Source: CAZDBA01 sp964503615
GTDB lineage: Bacteria > Planctomycetota > Planctomycetia > Pirellulales > Pirellulaceae
NCBI GenBank assembly: GCA_964503615.1
Contig: CAZDBA010000062.1
Span: forward strand, 1 to 25,736
Direction of reading: 5' to 3'
DNA length: 25,736 bases
The translations under genes and the position numbers were made by a program. The notes under the pieces were generated by a model, which ran no database searches, had not been told where the DNA came from, and saw only the letters and a list, made by a program, of their open reading frames with translations. Below, in pieces: positions 22,088 through 25,736 of the stretch. How positions within the stretch are numbered: position 1 is the first letter of the stretch; each line of letters opens with the position of its first letter.

Positions 22088-23833
22088 TTGCACTTGGACT
22101 CAAACCAATTCGACTGGCACAACAATCTCGAGGCTCCGATCTTCGTAGAAGTGAACCAACTGGAGGTCGGGCCAAACGACCCACCACCGACCGTCTCGGC
22201 GCGTATCAAAAACCGCCGTCCGAAGATTCAATCCTATTTCTTTGCGGACCAGGAACAGTTACTCAAGGCGAAACCTCACCGTAAGAATGGGGGCTCCGAT
22301 CAGGAAATAGTTTCAGCAGTCACCCAACCAAAAAAGAAGCCTGCCAATCTAAATCAACGGACTCGGTTGGAACCTCCCAAAGACGTAATCAAGCTCGGAG
22401 ATCGACTGTTCTACGTCCTTCAGCCTCCACTTGAATCATTGCTGGGCGGCAATACCCTGGAGTTTCCTTTTGAGCCGTTCCCCTACCAGTACGCAGGCGT
22501 CTCATTTCTCTTCCCGCGCCATCATGCTGTCCTGGCCGATGAGATGGGACTCGGTAAAACGATGCAGTGCATCACCACGATCCGGATGTTGATTCGCAGC
22601 GGGCAACTCAATCGAGTATTGTTGATCTGCCCTAAACCGCTGGTCACGAACTGGCAGCGCGAGTTCGAACTATGGGCCCCTGAGATCCCCGTCATCTCTG
22701 TGAGTGGCAATCGAGCCAATCGCAGTTGGCTTTGGCAACGAGATCAAACCAGCGTCAAAGTTGTAAACTATGAACTATTGAGCCGCGACGAAGACTTGAT
22801 CATCGACAACGATCTTTCTTTTGATCTGATCGTGCTGGACGAAGCGCAGCGCATTAAAAACTCAAACAACTCGACCAGCAAAATCGTCCGCAAGCTGAAT
22901 CGCAGTCGCAGTTGGGCCTTAACCGGTACGCCCATTGAAAACAGCATCGACGATCTAGTTGGGATCTTTGAATTTGTGCGCCCAGGTGTTGTCTCCAGCC
23001 ACATGACCACACGCAACATCCGCGATGAGGTCCAAGAGTACATCCTGCGTCGGACGAAAGACAAAGTGATGACCGACATGCCTCCAAGGCTAATCCGTGA
23101 CGCCGAGTTGGATCTTTCGCTCGAACAATCTGACTCGTATTACAACGCAGAGAAAAATGGGGTTCTGCGTCTGAACGACATGGGTGATGAGATGACGATC
23201 AAGCATGTGTTCGAGCTGGTTCTTCGCTTGAAACAGATCTGTAACTTTGATCCATTGACCGGCAGCAGTAGCAAGCTGGAACGTATGGAGGCTGATCTGG
23301 AAGAAGTCGCAGCCAGCGGTCAAAAAGCGATCGTGTTCAGCCAATGGGTCGATACCCTCACCGAGATCGACAAAAAGATCGGTCGGTTCAATCCACTGCA
23401 GTATCATGGCCGTATTCCATCCAGGAATCGGGACGGCATCTTGCAAGAGTTCAAAGAAAATCCAGACCGCAGCGTGCTGCTGATGAGCTATGGAGCGGGT
23501 AGCGTTGGGTTAAACCTCCAATTTTGCCGATACGTTTTCCTGTTTGATCGTTGGTGGAATCCAGCCGTCGAAGACCAAGCGATCAATCGCGCTCATCGTA
23601 TCGGAGCGGCCGGTAGCGTCACTGTTACTCGAATGATTATGGCCGGCACGATCGAACAGCGAATCCATGATATCCTGGAAGCCAAGCGTGCATTGTTCAA
23701 CGAAATCCTCGAAAACAATGGAGCTCCCTCTCAACTTGGCCTGACCCAAGACGAAATTTTTGGGCTGTTCGATCTGCGGTGCAATAAATCCAAGATCAAA
23801 TCCAGCCCGAACAAAAACAACAAGGCGGCATAA
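22088..23833 (+). CDS. SNF2-family (Swi2/Snf2) ATP-dependent DNA helicase/translocase
   Basis: A 581-aa ATPase that moves along double-stranded DNA and remodels protein-DNA contacts or acts in repair. Motif I is DEMGLGKT (151-158), motif II DEAQ (251-254, in place of DEAH), motif III LTGTPIEN (278-285), motif V GAGSVGLNL (469-477), and motif VI DQAINRAHRIG (496-506) preceded by DRWWNPAVE. The first 125 residues are a poorly conserved, basic, Pro-rich extension. It is shorter than typical bacterial HepA-like proteins (about 950 aa), and a C-terminal Lys/Asn-rich tail follows the helicase core. TTG 22088 is chosen because GGAG (22076-22079) lies eight bases upstream and a TGA stop at 22064 rules out much earlier starts. 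Confidence 0.93.
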   Translation: MHLDSNQFDWHNNLEAPIFVEVNQLEVGPNDPPPTVSARIKNRRPKIQSYFFADQEQLLKAKPHRKNGGSDQEIVSAVTQPKKKPANLNQRTRLEPPKDVIKLGDRLFYVLQPPLESLLGGNTLEFPFEPFPYQYAGVSFLFPRHHAVLADEMGLGKTMQCITTIRMLIRSGQLNRVLLICPKPLVTNWQREFELWAPEIPVISVSGNRANRSWLWQRDQTSVKVVNYELLSRDEDLIIDNDLSFDLIVLDEAQRIKNSNNSTSKIVRKLNRSRSWALTGTPIENSIDDLVGIFEFVRPGVVSSHMTTRNIRDEVQEYILRRTKDKVMTDMPPRLIRDAELDLSLEQSDSYYNAEKNGVLRLNDMGDEMTIKHVFELVLRLKQICNFDPLTGSSSKLERMEADLEEVAASGQKAIVFSQWVDTLTEIDKKIGRFNPLQYHGRIPSRNRDGILQEFKENPDRSVLLMSYGAGSVGLNLQFCRYVFLFDRWWNPAVEDQAINRAHRIGAAGSVTVTRMIMAGTIEQRIHDILEAKRALFNEILENNGAPSQLGLTQDEIFGLFDLRCNKSKIKSSPNKNNKAA

Positions 23834-24007
23834 AAAACAGCTCCCAGAATCAAAGAGCATTCCCAAGGGCGCCTCCCTTCAACACAAAAACTGTGGATAA
23901 TAAAAATCCCAGTCACTTCCAACTTTGCAACTCTTTTGTGATTCGATTCTCAACAAGTGAATTAAAGCTTCCCTCCTTTTTAGCACGACGCCATTCGGTA
24001 TTCAAAA

Positions 24008-25141
24008 TTGACTGACAAATCATCCGGCAAACCGAGCAAGAACCCGTACCCTCCATGGGCCCCGCGTATTTGGGGTGGCATGCGCGTGATGGACTACTTC
24101 CAGCTTTTACGCCAAAACCGTTTTCGGATTCATATCACCAAGTACCCGATGTTCTTCCTGATTGGAGGATGCAGTTTCGTCAATTCCAGTTTCGCATTGT
24201 TGCAACGTTTGCTTTGGTCCAAAAAGATCGCCAACGCCCGACTGGAGCAACCGCCAATTTTTATCATCGGTCATTGGCGAAGTGGTACGACGTTAATGCA
24301 CGAACTCATTACGCTGGATGAGACGAAAACCTACCCGACTAACTACCAAGCGTTCGTGCCACACCATTTTCTGGTGACTTCGACTTTGTTTAGCCCCTTG
24401 GTCAACCTTTTGATGCCCAAACGTCGTCCCATGGATGATATGGCTCTGACCGTGTCCGCTCCGCAAGAGGACGATTTCGCACTCATCTCGATGGGAGCCC
24501 CTACGCCGTACCGAAAGTTTGCGTTCAGCAAGAGCCGAAGCAACGATCACCTACAATTGAATCTTGAACTAGCCGATCCAACGGTAATCGAGAAAGTCAA
24601 AAACACGCTGCAATATTTTTTCCGCGCGTTGACATTGAAAGAAAGCGACAAGCAACTGGTGCTCAAATCACCACCGCACACCGGACGTATCAAGCAATTG
24701 TCAGAATGGTTCCCAGGCGCAAAGTTTATTCATATGTCGCGGCATCCTCACAAAATGGTTCCGTCTACGATACGTACCTGGAAACTGCTCGAAGATACTC
24801 AGGGGTTTCAGTACAACCGCGAACCGCAACACTGGAAAGAGTATGTATTTACCTGCAAAGACCTGATGTACGACGCTTATTCAGCATTCAAGTCCGAACT
24901 TCCAGCAAACCAATTGGTTGAAGTTCAATTCGAGGAGTTGATAAAAAATCCACAGCAAGAGGTTGGCCGAGTCTACGAGCAATTGGAACTGGAAGGCGAA
25001 GATCTAATGGAAAAAGTCACCAAGTACTTTGAGAGAACTCGCGAACACAGCCCCCATCGCAATCCATTGGACGAAGAACTTAAAACCGAAATTGATCGCC
25101 ATTGGGAATCTTACCTGAAAGAATTTGGCTACGACGAATAA
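24008..25141 (+). CDS. Sulfotransferase family protein
   Basis: A 377-aa PAPS-dependent sulfotransferase-like enzyme. The 5'-phosphosulfate loop is FIIGHWRSGTTLMHEL (85-100) and the 3'-phosphate site is HMSRHPHKMVPS with Arg245 and Ser253 at the classical spacing; Lys220 in LVLKSPP is also typical. There is a hydrophobic stretch around 47-66 that may be a weak membrane anchor. Planctomycetes carry many such genes, often acting on polysaccharides or lipids; the acceptor here is unknown. An in-frame TAG at 23981 and the absence of an ATG leave TTG 24008 as the best start, with no evident ribosome binding site. It is 174 bases after the helicase gene. Confidence 0.9.
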   Translation: MTDKSSGKPSKNPYPPWAPRIWGGMRVMDYFQLLRQNRFRIHITKYPMFFLIGGCSFVNSSFALLQRLLWSKKIANARLEQPPIFIIGHWRSGTTLMHELITLDETKTYPTNYQAFVPHHFLVTSTLFSPLVNLLMPKRRPMDDMALTVSAPQEDDFALISMGAPTPYRKFAFSKSRSNDHLQLNLELADPTVIEKVKNTLQYFFRALTLKESDKQLVLKSPPHTGRIKQLSEWFPGAKFIHMSRHPHKMVPSTIRTWKLLEDTQGFQYNREPQHWKEYVFTCKDLMYDAYSAFKSELPANQLVEVQFEELIKNPQQEVGRVYEQLELEGEDLMEKVTKYFERTREHSPHRNPLDEELKTEIDRHWESYLKEFGYDE

Positions 25142-25182
25142 CACGACGGAAAATTGTGGCATGCAAATCCCTATCTTGCACA

Positions 25183-25548
25183 CTACAAAATGTCGAGTTG
25201 GCCATCCGAAAACGCTGAAGAATTGACGACCAGCCGCTTTGCTTCCAGAAGATCCAAATCCCGAACATCGCGTACAGCCTCGATACATTGAATCGCCGAC
25301 GCATTCTGATTCTTTAAGACTTTAAGCGAAGCCTCCATTGAACTCCCACCATTAAGAGACTCACGAAGCATCTGCGTGTAGTCGACCGGCGTTTCAGGAA
25401 CTTCACTCGCCCAGTAATGTTGGTGATGCTTATGAGATTCGTATTCGATGACCAGTTCTCAAGCACGCTGTTCAGATAAGTGCGCCTCCACCAGGAACTC
25501 ATTGCCCGTAAAGTCCTGTCGAAAGACTGCCCAGTTATTCTTCGCCAT
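25183..25548 (-). pseudogene. Small protein with bL12-like C-terminal region, interrupted by an in-frame TGA
   Basis: From ATG 25546-25548 the minus strand reads MAKNNWAVFRQDFTGNEFLV and on to SEQRA, then a TGA at 25459-25461 (codon 30), then continues in the same frame as ELVIEYESHKHHQHYW and on for 92 residues to TAG at 25183-25185. Both sides look like sensible protein, so this is one 121-codon gene with a nonsense codon. The C-terminal part, with CIEAVRDVRDLDLLEAKRLV, resembles the C-terminal helix pattern of ribosomal protein bL12 (V-R-x-x-x-x-L-x-L-x-E-A-K-x-L-V). A CGA-to-TGA change would restore an Arg. An internal ATG at 25336-25338, preceded by GGGAG, could still start the C-terminal domain. 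Sequencing error cannot be excluded. Confidence 0.65.
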
Positions 25549-25736
25549 GACAAACTCTATTGAGCATGTGACTGTATTACGTAGGTTTAACAACATAATT
25601 ATTCGCAAACGATGGCGTTCAGACAAGTTGCCAAAGGTTTTTTGCTTTTCTTCGTCAGGTTTTAAAGATTGTGGGAATCAGTACGAGGAGACTTGGTACT
25701 TACCTGCCACTACTCGAAAATCGAAATCCCTAAAGG

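Noticed and set aside
23866..23885. AAGGG/CCCTT hairpin after the helicase gene as a terminator
   Set aside because: The stem is five bases and no T tract follows, so it does not meet the pattern of an intrinsic terminator.
25459..25461. The in-frame TGA read as selenocysteine
   Set aside because: No hairpin resembling a bacterial selenocysteine insertion element was seen directly after it, and the flanking residues (QRA / ELV) do not look like a redox site. A nonsense change from Arg CGA is simpler.
1..25736. CRISPR arrays, tRNA or rRNA genes, phage genes or insertion sequences
   Set aside because: No regularly spaced repeats, cloverleaf-like sequence, rRNA-like stretch, transposase or phage protein was recognised. 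The repeats found are palindromic elements without genes.

Overview
The window looks like a draft-assembly piece (it holds a run of exactly 100 N) from a Planctomycetes bacterium, most likely of the Pirellulaceae group. The signs are a Tat-exported Gfo/Idh/MocA oxidoreductase with the 'CQKP' motif, a secreted enzyme ending in a dockerin-like double calcium loop, a heme-copper oxidase operon of the planctomycete type, a sulfotransferase, frequent GTG/TTG starts and weak Shine-Dalgarno (SD) sites. The genus cannot be fixed from sequence alone.

Layout. 53-4629: pyruvate kinase (-), the Tat-exported oxidoreductase (+) and PurD (-), with strong hairpin terminators after the first two. 5022-7006: a tandem pair of nearly identical lipoproteins, each with a recognisable type 1 (blue) copper ligand set and a carboxypeptidase-regulatory-like tail; a dispersed palindromic repeat lies between them. 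7067-7213: a tiny lipoprotein, then a leader with several hairpins. 7445-16154: a respiratory operon encoding a di-heme cytochrome c lipoprotein, oxidase subunits II and I, heme O synthase (CtaB), subunit III with a roughly 190-residue extra soluble insert, subunit IV, a double-domain Sco copper chaperone, a DUF420/CtaM-like membrane protein and a small CxxC membrane protein cut by the assembly gap. 16577-21106: a small unknown protein, a secreted endonuclease/exonuclease/phosphatase-fold protein with dockerin-like C-terminus (-), an alpha/beta hydrolase (-), a second copy of the palindromic repeat, and a small unknown protein (-) with its own terminator. 21495-23833: an unknown 180-aa protein followed by an SNF2-family helicase. 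24008-25141: a sulfotransferase. 25183-25548 (-): a small gene with a bL12-like C-terminal region, broken by one in-frame TGA.

The central theme is respiration and copper. The operon holds the electron-entry cytochrome, all core subunits of an A2-type (YSHP motif) cytochrome oxidase, heme O synthesis and CuA-site assembly. The two blue-copper lipoproteins just upstream could feed electrons or copper into it; that link is inference from position and ligand pattern. The points I would check first are the subunit III insert, the double Sco, the tandem copper lipoproteins with mosaic identity, the dispersed palindromic repeat sharing an exact 31-base segment at two loci, and the stop-interrupted gene near the right end. 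I found no tRNA, rRNA, CRISPR array, insertion sequence or phage gene.
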